This document shows, piece after piece, positions 16,717 to 23,919 of a DNA stretch of 64,000 nucleotides (position 1 is its first letter; each line of letters opens with the position of its first letter). The position numbers and the translations under genes were made by a program. Origin of the DNA: Oceanobacter sp. (GTDB lineage: Bacteria; Pseudomonadota; Gammaproteobacteria; Pseudomonadales; Oceanobacteraceae); the NCBI GenBank assembly GCA_002733645.1, contig NVWL01000011.1, positions 1 to 64,000 on the forward strand. Reading direction: 5' to 3'. Below the pieces are notes generated by a model. The model saw only the letters and a list, made by a program, of their open reading frames with translations, searched no databases and had not been told where the DNA came from.

Positions 16717-17478
16717 TCAGATAAAGGCGGAAAAATCTGTCCACTGAGCGGCGACAGCTTGCCCATGAAACGGCTCACCACTCTTTGGATGCACAAAAAA
16801 TAAATCACTCGCATGTAACATCAACCTATCAGCCATTTGCTCACTACGATCATTTTTATACAAATCACAGCCAAGAATAGGATGGCCTATCGACATACTA
16901 TGAATCCGTAATTGATGAGTACGCCCAGTAATAGGAGAAAACTGCACTAAGCTCCGACGCGGGTTCTCTAAGCGCTGCAATACCACATAGTCACTGATCG
17001 CCGCTTTGCCTGTGCTTGACGTTGGGTCGGAAGTTGAATCTTCGCAGATCTTAACCTTAGGGAAATTCGCCTTATCTTTCGCGATAGCGCCGGTAATCTC
17101 CCCTTCGTCATCCGCTAGCCAACCATCAAGCATAGCGACATAACGCTTTTGAACCGTTCTATCCTGAAACTGCTTATTAAGATGTTTCGAAGATTCGGCA
17201 TTCAGCCCCACCACCATCACTCCCGAAGTACCAAAGTCTAAACGATGCGGTAACTTTGCCTCAGGGAATGCTGGCGTCTCTCCCTCTTGGCCATGCACCA
17301 AGCGATAATGAACCGAATCCCAGTTGAGAGGATTTTTACCCGACAAACTAAGCAAGCCACTAGGCTTGTTGATCAACAAAATGTCGTCATCTTGATACAA
17401 AATCACAAAGGGTTCGTTGCAGGCAGGCGCCACAAAGTCATCGACGATAGTGTGAGTTGGCGGGCTGGCGTGAGGCAT
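16717..17478 (-). CDS. rluA: RluA-family pseudouridine synthase
   Basis: A 253-residue pseudouridine synthase without an S4 domain. It has the substrate-binding start VILYQDDDILLINKPSGLL, the catalytic motif HRLDFGTSGV (Asp nucleophile), and the later blocks TGRTHQLRIHSMSIGHPILG and RLMLHASDL. The N-terminal block is closest to E. coli RluA, which modifies 23S rRNA U746 and tRNA U32. The neighbouring YqcC-like gene is usually next to TruC (tRNA U65) in enterics, so TruC is an alternative. The start ATG lies just after GGAAAACATA. Confidence 0.83.
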   Translation of the reverse strand: MPHASPPTHTIVDDFVAPACNEPFVILYQDDDILLINKPSGLLSLSGKNPLNWDSVHYRLVHGQEGETPAFPEAKLPHRLDFGTSGVMVVGLNAESSKHLNKQFQDRTVQKRYVAMLDGWLADDEGEITGAIAKDKANFPKVKICEDSTSDPTSSTGKAAISDYVVLQRLENPRRSLVQFSPITGRTHQLRIHSMSIGHPILGCDLYKNDRSEQMADRLMLHASDLFFVHPKSGEPFHGQAVAAQWTDFSAFI

Positions 17479-17648
17479 TATGTTTTCCGATATTTAAATG
17501 AATTCGTCACCAGAACCAACCTCTATAAAACTCACAACAAGCCATTCATCAATATACAGTAATGAATGGTTAGTTAACGTCGAACTTAGAAACCGTACTA
17601 ATCCTGATTAAGAACGTAGAGAAAGAAGGACGGTCAGCCTAATAGTGA

Positions 17649-17993
17649 TCACATGGAAAGCACCGCTTTATCAAATTTATGTAACAACCTAAGAAGTTTT
17701 TGAGCCTCTTCTACGTAGCTGTGAAAATTATACTCGCGCATAGCCATTTGGCCCACTTGACTCCCGCTTGGATATTTTCCGGATTTAGCCGCTTTGCGAG
17801 CATTTGGGATAAATACACACTGAAGCCATAATTCAAAAGAAGGTGCCTCAAGAAAATTGCCAACTTTAACTTGAGGTGGATTTTTATTCCAAAACCCGAT
17901 GTTTTTCATTTCAGTTTCTATTTCGTCGATGACAGCTAGTACAAACCTATCTTTCTCTGTTTCTGTTCTTCTGAAGATATCCATAATGCTCAT
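17649..17993 (-). CDS. yqcC: YqcC-family (DUF446) protein
   Basis: A 114-residue helical protein of the YqcC family. The family core is visible as FLEAPSFELWLQCVFIPNAR, followed by a helical C-terminus ending in a leucine-rich stretch (QKLLRLLHKFDKAVL). The role is unknown; in many gammaproteobacteria the gene neighbours a pseudouridine synthase, as here. It lies just outside the integron-type attC at 18004-18121. It therefore seems to be the last native gene before the cassette array, although it could itself be a former cassette. Confidence 0.75.
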   Translation of the reverse strand: MSIMDIFRRTETEKDRFVLAVIDEIETEMKNIGFWNKNPPQVKVGNFLEAPSFELWLQCVFIPNARKAAKSGKYPSGSQVGQMAMREYNFHSYVEEAQKLLRLLHKFDKAVLSM

Positions 17994-18003
17994 ACTCTTG
18001 TAC

Positions 18004-18121
18004 AGCTAACGCCGCGTTCACCCGCACCCGAAGTGGAGCGCTTGTTGTGTTAAAATTGAGCGAAGCGAAGCACACAAAAAGCGCGGAGCTTTGGGTGTCG
18101 GCGTGCAGCGCTTTGTTAGCT
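18004..18121 (-). other. integron attC recombination site 1
   Basis: The ends AGCTAAC (18004-18010) and GTTAGCT (18115-18121) border a long imperfect palindrome. Internally, GCGTTCACCCGCACCCGAAG pairs with CTTTGGGTGTCGGCGTGCAG with a few unpaired bases, and a second inner stem uses GGAGCGCTTGTTGTGT with ACACAAAAAGCGCGGAG. At about 118 bp it is within the usual attC range. It follows the stop of the ATPase gene by 28 bp. Confidence 0.85.
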
Positions 18122-18148
18122 TTTTAATGTAGATTAGCATATCTTTGT

Positions 18149-20752
18149 TCACGCTTTTCGTGCCTGCGCAGTGGCCTTGCTTCTCTTCTCAATGGTCTCT
18201 CGCCAAGCATCTAATTCCGTGATATCAGCAAGCAGTTCGTCAGGATCTGGAACAGCAATACCTCCTTGGAGGGCTTTATCATGTGCGTAATTAGAACACT
18301 TGGTCATGCCTGCATATACTCGTGCATAATCTTCATCTTCCACAACAACACCTGCCAATCTCTGCGTCTCAATACCTTTTCGAAATCGCAGGATCACCTC
18401 GCGCAAAAGAACCTCTTCAACCGCTCTCTCCCACGCCATACGGAGCCTAAAGTAAGCATCGACTGTTTGTCTTTGATGTTCTTGCTCTTCTCCATCTCTG
18501 TACAGTTTAGCGATAGTTTGATGCTGGGCTCTCATGGCCTTAATCCGCTTACCAGTGCTTTTTCCCTCGAAAGGTAGCTCTGGATCTGCAATTCCGAAAC
18601 CTTCGGCACGTCGTGTCAGACTCTGTGTAATAATGGGTACAGCCGCTAGTTTGGCTTCCTCCGCAATTAGGCAAAGGAAATAGATGTCATGTGTAAATAC
18701 AATTACTTGACGTTGAGAAGCTTCGCTTACTAATCGCTTTGCTACCCGTTCACGGCGGCGATGATCCAGAGAGGACACTGGGTCATCAAACACGATGCCC
18801 CCTTTTCCTCCGCTCAACCCGACCTCCGCGAGAAAAGAACCAATTGCGATTGCCCGCTGCTCACCTTCACTAAGAACTTCAGCAGGATTTCGGCTTTGTG
18901 GCAACTCGAGCTTCAGCTTATGTAGCGCCTTGCCCCTGTCCGAGCGGCTTTTCAGAGAAACATGGAGCGAGCCCACTCCTAACAATTTGAATTCACGATT
19001 AAGTGACTCCGCTAGCTCTTGTGACACGACCTTTTCAGCCAGCTCCGAAGCCTTTCGAGAAATGGCAGTAGTATTGACTGCCGACAGGCACCGTTTCAGT
19101 TTTGCCTGATGTTTAAGTTGCCCAACGGCCAAAAGTACTGCATCTTTGACTTGGTTTAGGCGCGCTCGCGCATCATATTCATCAAACTGCTTTTGAACTG
19201 AGGCGCGCGCCTTTTCATCGGATGCTTTTTCGAGAGTTTCAGCTTCGGCATTCAGTCTTTTAGCAAGCACTTCAAACCGCGGAGCAGGATTAACCAAGGC
19301 TTGATCAGTGCCTTCCCATTCGTGAGATATAACTGCCGCCTTAATAGCTTCTTGGCGAGCCAACAATGATTGCTCAAAGATTCTTAGAGCGCTCGCCAGC
19401 TGTGGGTCAAAGTCCTCAATCTCACTGTAGGTCACATCGTCGATATTTAAATTCAAATTGCATTCGACGAATGGCTTATACTCGGCGTATAGAGCAAGCC
19501 TGCGCTGTTGGGACGTTTTCTCCGCATCCTCTTGAATAAAGGCCTCGAATCGTTGTAAACGGGAAGCTCCTTCCGCAAGAGGTTGTTGGCAAAGCGGGCA
19601 AGATGCGCCAACTCCCAAATCAGGAAAAGACTTATCAGGATGGGATTCTAAAACGAACTTTCGAGCCGCATCGAATAGCTCTCGCCAAGCTTCTCCTCCT
19701 GTTCCAGATAGCAAACTTTCACCTTCCTCAAACTTCTTTGCCGCGAGTGCAGCTGCTGATTGCGCAGTGCGATAGCTGTCCGCCAGTCTTCGAAATTTCG
19801 TTACTACTGCTTGATCAACTAACGCGCTCTTTTTGTTTGCGCTGTCTACGATGCTCGACACTCTTCTAGCTTGCAAACGCAGTTGAGCCGCCTTTTCTTT
19901 TGGATTGTTTTCTTTCAGGCTTTTATCCAAAGCCGCATGCTGGGCCAATTCTTCCCGTGACAGTGCAGCCAATGCATTGACTTGATCTGGTGTCGTTATA
20001 GCCGAAAGTCCTAAAATTAGTTTGCCAACTGCGGTTTCACCGTGCAGAGGTATGAAGGCCGAAAGGTTCGGAGCTGACTGGGCAGATTCAGTATCAATCT
20101 TTGATTTTAATTGCTTGCAGAGCTTAGCTAGCCCTTCGAACACATCTAGTCCATAGGGAACGTAAGAAAAATCATCTTCTTTATCTAGATATGCACGCGC
20201 ACAACGCGAGTCGAAGACTGAGAACGACGATAATGCTTCCGGAGCGGCCTGTCCGTCGATCCAGCGAAGCTCTTGCAGTTTGCCATCAATATTAATATCG
20301 AAAACAGCTTCAGCTTTCCCAGATTTTTCATTAGGAAGGGCGGCATTCGGGTAAATTGCTTCAATCTGATCACGTGCACGACATGCACGCTTGAACACAC
20401 GAGAGTAACCCGATTTTCCAGAACCATTGTCACCATAGATTACCGTCAATCCTGTTGAACCAAACGGCAGATGCTGGTTTTCGGCGATAGCGTTTACAAA
20501 TCGCATATTTTTAATGGCAAGAAGTTCAACGTGTGTTGATGGCTTTACAGGGGCTGGAATTTGATCAGCTACAAGTCGTTTGGGTTTACGATTCTTAACG
20601 TCTGGAATGTCATGCGCAAGTTTAAGCAAGGAATATAGGTCTTCTTGATCTTCGACCGTTAAAGTTTGCTTAGCAAGTAATCGAGCCACCGCGTCGCTTT
20701 GCCAATCAGGAAGGCTCTGTGACCAAGTCAGAATTTCTTGTAGCAGTGACAT
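18149..20752 (-). CDS. SMC/ABC-type ATPase related to RloC/PrrC (AAA_13), candidate anti-phage protein
   Basis: An 867-residue protein. Walker A is GDNGSGKS at about 107-114, with the family extension YSRVFKRACRAR. Long coiled-coil arms follow, and a CPLC near residue 385 resembles a zinc-hook tip. The ABC signature LSEGEQRAIAIG is at about 627, Walker B and D-loop GIVFDDPVSSLD at 652-663, and FTHD with the H-loop at 688. The C-terminal 130 residues or so are a separate helical domain with an Arg-x3-Glu (about 776-780) and a His (about 824), loosely like the anticodon-nuclease triad of PrrC/RloC. The frame is open to 20779, but the ATG at 20752 has AAGGA at good spacing. It is flanked on both sides by attC sites. 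Confidence 0.85.
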   Translation of the reverse strand: MSLLQEILTWSQSLPDWQSDAVARLLAKQTLTVEDQEDLYSLLKLAHDIPDVKNRKPKRLVADQIPAPVKPSTHVELLAIKNMRFVNAIAENQHLPFGSTGLTVIYGDNGSGKSGYSRVFKRACRARDQIEAIYPNAALPNEKSGKAEAVFDINIDGKLQELRWIDGQAAPEALSSFSVFDSRCARAYLDKEDDFSYVPYGLDVFEGLAKLCKQLKSKIDTESAQSAPNLSAFIPLHGETAVGKLILGLSAITTPDQVNALAALSREELAQHAALDKSLKENNPKEKAAQLRLQARRVSSIVDSANKKSALVDQAVVTKFRRLADSYRTAQSAAALAAKKFEEGESLLSGTGGEAWRELFDAARKFVLESHPDKSFPDLGVGASCPLCQQPLAEGASRLQRFEAFIQEDAEKTSQQRRLALYAEYKPFVECNLNLNIDDVTYSEIEDFDPQLASALRIFEQSLLARQEAIKAAVISHEWEGTDQALVNPAPRFEVLAKRLNAEAETLEKASDEKARASVQKQFDEYDARARLNQVKDAVLLAVGQLKHQAKLKRCLSAVNTTAISRKASELAEKVVSQELAESLNREFKLLGVGSLHVSLKSRSDRGKALHKLKLELPQSRNPAEVLSEGEQRAIAIGSFLAEVGLSGGKGGIVFDDPVSSLDHRRRERVAKRLVSEASQRQVIVFTHDIYFLCLIAEEAKLAAVPIITQSLTRRAEGFGIADPELPFEGKSTGKRIKAMRAQHQTIAKLYRDGEEQEHQRQTVDAYFRLRMAWERAVEEVLLREVILRFRKGIETQRLAGVVVEDEDYARVYAGMTKCSNYAHDKALQGGIAVPDPDELLADITELDAWRETIEKRSKATAQARKA

Positions 20753-20792
20753 TGAAATTTCCTTATGTAAACTATTCATGTATGACTTGGGA

Positions 20793-20850
20793 AGCTAACG
20801 CTTAAAGCATGGGCTCGTGTTAGCGAGTCCTATGCCTTTATTTGTTAGTG
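20793..20850 (-). other. integron attC recombination site 2
   Basis: AGCTAAC (20793-20799) and GTTAGTG (20844-20850) bound a compact 58-bp palindrome. GCTTAAAGCATGGGCTCG pairs with CGAGTCCTATGCCTTTATT around the short loop TGTTAG, with extra unpaired bases as is typical of attC. The stop codon of the upstream minus-strand gene (20838-20840) lies inside it, a common feature of cassettes. Its crossover core is identical to that of site 1. Confidence 0.85.
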
Positions 20851-21572
20851 ATTTTTCGGTAATCATCTTTTATTCTTTCTTGAATCTGATAAAGAAAACA
20901 TGCGATTTCATCCGGATTTATAGAGTCTTCAAAAAATTCATCCTCAGTCGTAGATAGTACCGAGTCTCGCGATTTAGCCTCTAATTCAGAGCGAACGAAC
21001 TGAATATAATCATCCTCATTTTTCTTAGGATTAACTGAATCTTTAATTTTCCCCTTGAGGATGAGTAAATTCCCACCAAGTGTATCATCTATATAAACCT
21101 TTATAGTGCTAGCCAAAGCTGTCAGTTCGTAACTTTGATTACCAAAATCGAGGTATGAATTTTCAGCTTTAACTTGAAACTCTCTATATTGTTTATTATC
21201 AGATTCTCCGCTACCTATCTTATATAGAGCTAAGTAAATATTTCTATGGTGAGCGTATATTCTATGATTGATAGCATCACTACCAAATTTATTAAGTTTT
21301 ACAATTACCTTTTCAAGAATCTCATGCTTAATTTTAAATTCTTCATATAAGCGCCCCTTTTCATGCTGTAATTCCCACAATCTATTTTTGTAGTCTTCTA
21401 ATTTCTCGGAATAATTGAGTTTTACGTCCTCAATCTTTGTAGTGATACCTGAAATATCTTCTTTTGTAGCCAGGTTCCTTCCCTTCCATGAGGCGTATTG
21501 AATTATAAATGTCGTTGTTAGCGATGCAGCTACTGAAAAAATTATGTAAATCATGAGCAAATCCCATTGCAT
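20838..21572 (-). CDS. membrane-anchored coiled-coil hypothetical protein (cassette gene)
   Basis: A 244-residue protein with one N-terminal transmembrane segment (LLMIYIIFSVAASLTTTFII, about 5-24). Next comes the motif WKGRNLATKEDISGITTKIE, which recurs in many small membrane hypothetical proteins of mobile regions. A charged coiled coil (KLEDYKNRLWELQHEKGRLY) and a helical cytoplasmic domain follow. The frame is open to 21617, but that start would fall in the attC-like region; the ATG at 21572 has GGAG eight bases upstream. It is AT-rich compared with the ATPase cassette, pointing to a different source. No function is known. Confidence 0.75.
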   Translation of the reverse strand: MQWDLLMIYIIFSVAASLTTTFIIQYASWKGRNLATKEDISGITTKIEDVKLNYSEKLEDYKNRLWELQHEKGRLYEEFKIKHEILEKVIVKLNKFGSDAINHRIYAHHRNIYLALYKIGSGESDNKQYREFQVKAENSYLDFGNQSYELTALASTIKVYIDDTLGGNLLILKGKIKDSVNPKKNEDDYIQFVRSELEAKSRDSVLSTTEDEFFEDSINPDEIACFLYQIQERIKDDYRKITNK

Positions 21573-21593
21573 ATCAAACTCCAACATTTCACT

Positions 21594-21834
21594 AACAGCG
21601 TAATACTGTGCATGCACGTTTATCCTGGGTGAATCTTTCGAGATTCCCAGCGCAACTTCTTGATGTAATTAAGAAATCTTCCATAACTCAAAACTCCCTT
21701 CTAGAAAAACGCGCACGCCTGTTATTTCGGTTTTTGCTTGCACATAAACTTGTAAACCAAGTTAGTAAGTGGCTGATTTGATTGAGAAATAAGCTAGCAC
21801 TCAAGATCATAGCGTGCAACTAACTTTGTTAGGT
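21594..21834 (-). other. attC-like region 3, structure ambiguous
   Basis: A perfect R'' core ACCTAAC (minus strand, 21828-21834) follows the last gene of the BrnT unit. It opens a palindrome in which ACAAAGTTAGT pairs with ACTAACTTGG, ending near 21751 with a poor R' (GTTTACA). A better R' core (GTTAGTG, 21594-21600) lies further on, directly before the membrane-protein gene. A small inverted repeat (CCTGGG...CCCAGG) and a 30-codon ORF with a GGGAG ribosome site lie between them. It may be one long attC, or two sites around a tiny cassette, one decayed. Confidence 0.45.
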
Positions 21835-21845
21835 GCCCAACCTGC

Positions 21846-22019
21846 CTACTTTTTGAATTCAACTTTTTCCGGTTTAACAAACTTAACTTTGAGTTCTCCC
21901 GCCAACTCAGGATTTTCTTCGTCAATAACTGGAGCTGGCCTATGTATCAATTTATTCCAGTTTGATTTTCCGGAATGCTTTTGACCTTTTTTATGAGTCA
22001 CAGTTGTTTCTTTCAACAT
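21846..22019 (-). CDS. 57-residue BrnA-like small protein, second partner of BrnT
   Basis: A 57-residue basic protein starting MLKETTVTHKKGQKHSGKSN and containing PVIDEENPEL before a Lys/Val-rich end. Its ATG lies 3 bp after the stop of the preceding BrnA-like ORF, so it is translationally coupled. Its first 25 residues parallel that neighbour (ET.V..KKGQ...GKS....L), suggesting duplication. The NPEL stretch recalls the linker of BrnA-type antitoxins. The ribbon-helix-helix domain of BrnA is absent. A role as a toxin partner is inferred from position only. Confidence 0.65.
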   Translation of the reverse strand: MLKETTVTHKKGQKHSGKSNWNKLIHRPAPVIDEENPELAGELKVKFVKPEKVEFKK

Positions 22020-22022
22020 ACT

Positions 22023-22208
22023 TCAATCCTTTTTGGGAACTACTCGTTTAAAACGCTTTAGGTCGTCGTCGGATTGTAAAGGAAGATCTTCATCATCTTT
22101 TGCATTATTTTCAATTTCCTCCTCCGTCATTTCTTTTAGGCGGTCTAAATCAGATTTTCCATTAGTAGGCTGACCTTTCTTGCGCTGTACTTTCGTTTCA
22201 TTCGTCAT
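22023..22208 (-). CDS. short BrnA-like protein (N-terminal antitoxin segment)
   Basis: A 61-residue protein whose centre, SDLDRLKEMTEEEIENNAKDD followed by SDDDLKRFKRVVPKK, matches the N-terminal toxin-facing half of BrnA antitoxins. It stops where the DNA-binding ribbon-helix-helix half would begin. It follows the BrnT gene by 9 bp, in the normal toxin-first order. It could still neutralise BrnT, but would not be expected to bind the promoter as full BrnA does. The GGAGG ribosome site is strong (CCTCC on the plus strand at 22213-22217). Confidence 0.75.
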   Translation of the reverse strand: MTNETKVQRKKGQPTNGKSDLDRLKEMTEEEIENNAKDDEDLPLQSDDDLKRFKRVVPKKD

Positions 22209-22217
22209 AACAACCTC

Positions 22218-22505
22218 CTACAACCCTTTCATACTATTGTATAATGCCCGCTCTTTCGCACTGGCCGTTCTAGCCGATATTATTCGACGAGTAGTATTAT
22301 CATGCCTCCAAGTGTAAGCAACCATCAACACGCCAGGCATTGCTTCACCTATCACTTGAAGCCTCTCTTCCCCATAATCGTTTCTATCATCCACCGCTTC
22401 AAGTCGATTATCATCATCAAATATTGTAATAGCATCATTAAAATCAATGCCATGTTTATCCATATTCTTAGAGTTTTTATTTTCATCCCATTCGAACTTC
22501 ATCAA
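22218..22505 (-). CDS. brnT: BrnT-family ribonuclease toxin
   Basis: A 95-residue toxin of the BrnT (COG2929) family, with a RelE-like fold. The family start is FEWDENKNSKNMDKHGIDF. Next are the acidic FDDDNRLEAVDDRNDYGEER block, the strand VLMVAYTWR, and the catalytic tail RRIISARTASAKERALY with the conserved Arg residues. Known BrnT proteins cleave mRNA and are held by BrnA. The protein is full length. It heads a three-gene unit with two short BrnA-like ORFs, inside a cassette bordered downstream by an attC-like site. Confidence 0.9.
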   Translation of the reverse strand: MMKFEWDENKNSKNMDKHGIDFNDAITIFDDDNRLEAVDDRNDYGEERLQVIGEAMPGVLMVAYTWRHDNTTRRIISARTASAKERALYNSMKGL

Positions 22506-22591
22506 ATCCTCCGTAATTCAATTAAATAAATATGCTGTGGCTACACCCTATCACTTGATCAAGTAGCATAAACCGGTAAACCAATCATATG

Positions 22592-22915
22592 CTACGAATT
22601 TTCAGAGGCATCGTCCCATGCCTTTATATAACCATTGCCTCTTAAATAAGATCTGAGTGATGCCATTAGATACTCGCTCCACTCCTCTAGGTTTGTCTCA
22701 CCGCAAACCTCGACATTGGACTTGGACAATTTAATCATTTCATCCACAGCACACCAAAAGAACTTAGCTAAATTCTCAGCTTGATTAGCATCATTCACTT
22801 TGCCAGCATTTAATATAGAAAGAGCTTCAAAATTGGACATTTTCTCGGCAAGAAAAGTCGCAATCTCTCGCTCCTTATCGTATTTATATGAAATCAAAAG
22901 GTCTCCGTTCCTCAT
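22592..22915 (-). CDS. hypothetical protein, second gene of an XRE two-gene unit
   Basis: A 107-residue soluble, mostly helical protein with the segments EREIATFLAEKMSNFEALSIL and AKFFWCAVDEMIKLSKS. I recognise no family. Its ATG lies 11 bp after the stop of an XRE-type regulator, so the two are surely co-transcribed. The arrangement (HTH gene first, small partner second) is that of some toxin-antitoxin pairs, but no toxin motif is visible. An internal TTG with GGAG upstream is an alternative start. Confidence 0.65.
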   Translation of the reverse strand: MRNGDLLISYKYDKEREIATFLAEKMSNFEALSILNAGKVNDANQAENLAKFFWCAVDEMIKLSKSNVEVCGETNLEEWSEYLMASLRSYLRGNGYIKAWDDASENS

Positions 22916-22926
22916 CAGTTAATCCA

Positions 22927-23184
22927 CTACTCAGTCAACTGATCTACTTCGCACTCTAATGCCTCTGCCCATGTCCGTAGGGTTTCAATATGAGGTTTGT
23001 TGCCAAGCTTTTCGGCCTGTGCAATTGCGCCTTGGGTTAGGCCTAATTTTTGGGCCAATTGAACTTGCGATAAGCCTCGGTGTTTACGCCATGCAGCCAT
23101 TGGGCTGATGTTTTTTTCGATCATGAGGCCGACGACTTCGTGGGGGATTGTAGTTTGAGTATGCTTATTACTGGTGTGGCTCAT
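22927..23184 (-). CDS. XRE-family helix-turn-helix protein (antitoxin-like)
   Basis: An 85-residue protein with a single HTH domain: LSQVQLAQKLGLTQGAIAQAE at about 38-58, followed by the third and fourth helices (IETLRTWAEALECEVDQL). The N-terminal 25 residues are a short extension, as in HigA/RelB-type XRE antitoxins. An AAAGGAGA ribosome site precedes the ATG. It probably autoregulates itself and the 107-residue protein that follows. No RelE-type toxin is adjacent. Confidence 0.85.
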   Translation of the reverse strand: MSHTSNKHTQTTIPHEVVGLMIEKNISPMAAWRKHRGLSQVQLAQKLGLTQGAIAQAEKLGNKPHIETLRTWAEALECEVDQLTE

Positions 23185-23389
23185 TAGACAATCTCCTTTT
23201 GTGACGAATCCTTAAGTTGTTTGGATAAGTTACCAAGGTGCGATTAGGTGGGCAAGGCGTTATCGCAACCGTTATCGCCTTTAGTCGCAAGCTCCTGAAC
23301 GCCTCCTACATGTTGGTTTATGTATGTGGGTTTATGTATGTAGATTCATGAAATGATTGATCGCAGATACGCCACTTCGTAAGCTTGCT

Positions 23390-23893
23390 GTTGGGTTACG
23401 CGCTTCGCGCTAACACCAACCTACTTTATAGCCTCGAAGCAGTGCATAAAAAACGCTGAAGCGGGTTTCTTAACCTTCTAGGTTGCTGATGTATGGGGCG
23501 GTAACATCGATAAGTTGTTGAGGCTTGCTGTTGGGTTACGCGCTTCGCGCTAACACCAACCTACTCGATACCCACGAAGCTGTGCATAAAAAAACGCTGA
23601 AGCGGTTTTATTAACCTTCTAGGTTGCTAATGTATGGGGCATTAACATCGATAAGTTGTTGAGGTTTGCTGTTGGGTTACGCGCTTCGCGCTAACACCAA
23701 CCTACTTTATAGCCTCGAAGCAGTGCATAAAAAAACGCTGAAGCGGGTTTCTTAACCTTCTAGGTTGCTGATGTATGGGGCGTTAACATCGATAAGTTGT
23801 TGAGGCTTGTTGTTGGGTTACGCGCTTCGCGCTAACACCAACCTACTCTATACCCACGAAGCGATGCACAAAAAAACCCGCCGAAGCGGGTTT
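23390..23893. repeat. 140-141 bp tandem repeats in an A-B-A-B pattern downstream of argG
   Basis: Four units begin with GTTGGGTTACGCGCTTCGCG at 23390, 23530, 23671 and 23812; the last is partial and runs into the argG terminator. Each holds a 31-bp palindrome, a degenerate copy of the argG terminator (AAAACGCTGAAGCGG) and a block CTTCTAGGTTGCT. Units 1 and 3 share TATAGCCTCGAAGCAGTGC, whereas units 2 and 4 share ATACCCACGAAGC. The array therefore looks like duplication of a two-unit block of about 281 bp. No ORF is present in 23185-23919. Confidence 0.92.
23870..23893 (-). terminator. intrinsic terminator of argG
   Basis: On the minus strand AACCCGC-TTCG-GCGGGTT is followed by seven T residues, 27 bp after the argG stop codon. 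This is a stable tetraloop hairpin of the classic type. Degenerate versions recur in the upstream repeat units. Confidence 0.92.
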
Positions 23894-23919
23894 CTTAAAT
23901 AGCCTCTAACGTCTGAATG

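Larger units (their letters stand above)
18004..22505 (-). mobile_element. integron-type cassette array without integrase (CALIN)
   Basis: Minus-strand genes are separated by imperfect palindromes with integron core sites: 18004-18121, 20793-20850 and a less regular one within 21594-21834. Each site follows the stop codon of a minus-strand gene, the normal cassette arrangement. The two left sites have the same crossover core (GTTAGCT on the minus strand). No tyrosine integrase or attI is visible in the window. The right border is not defined; the BrnT unit is the last gene set with a downstream attC-like site. Confidence 0.8.

Noticed and set aside
17479-17648. An attC site downstream of the YqcC-like gene
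   Set aside because: GTTAGTTAACG is present but there is no matching inverted end and no palindrome, so YqcC is not called as a cassette gene.
22506-22591. An attC site between the BrnT unit and the 107-residue protein gene
   Set aside because: A short TATGCT/AGCATA inverted repeat exists, but no GTTRRRY or RYYYAAC core is present.
23390-23893. CRISPR array
   Set aside because: The repeats are 140-141 bp and directly adjacent, without unique spacers; no cas genes are near.
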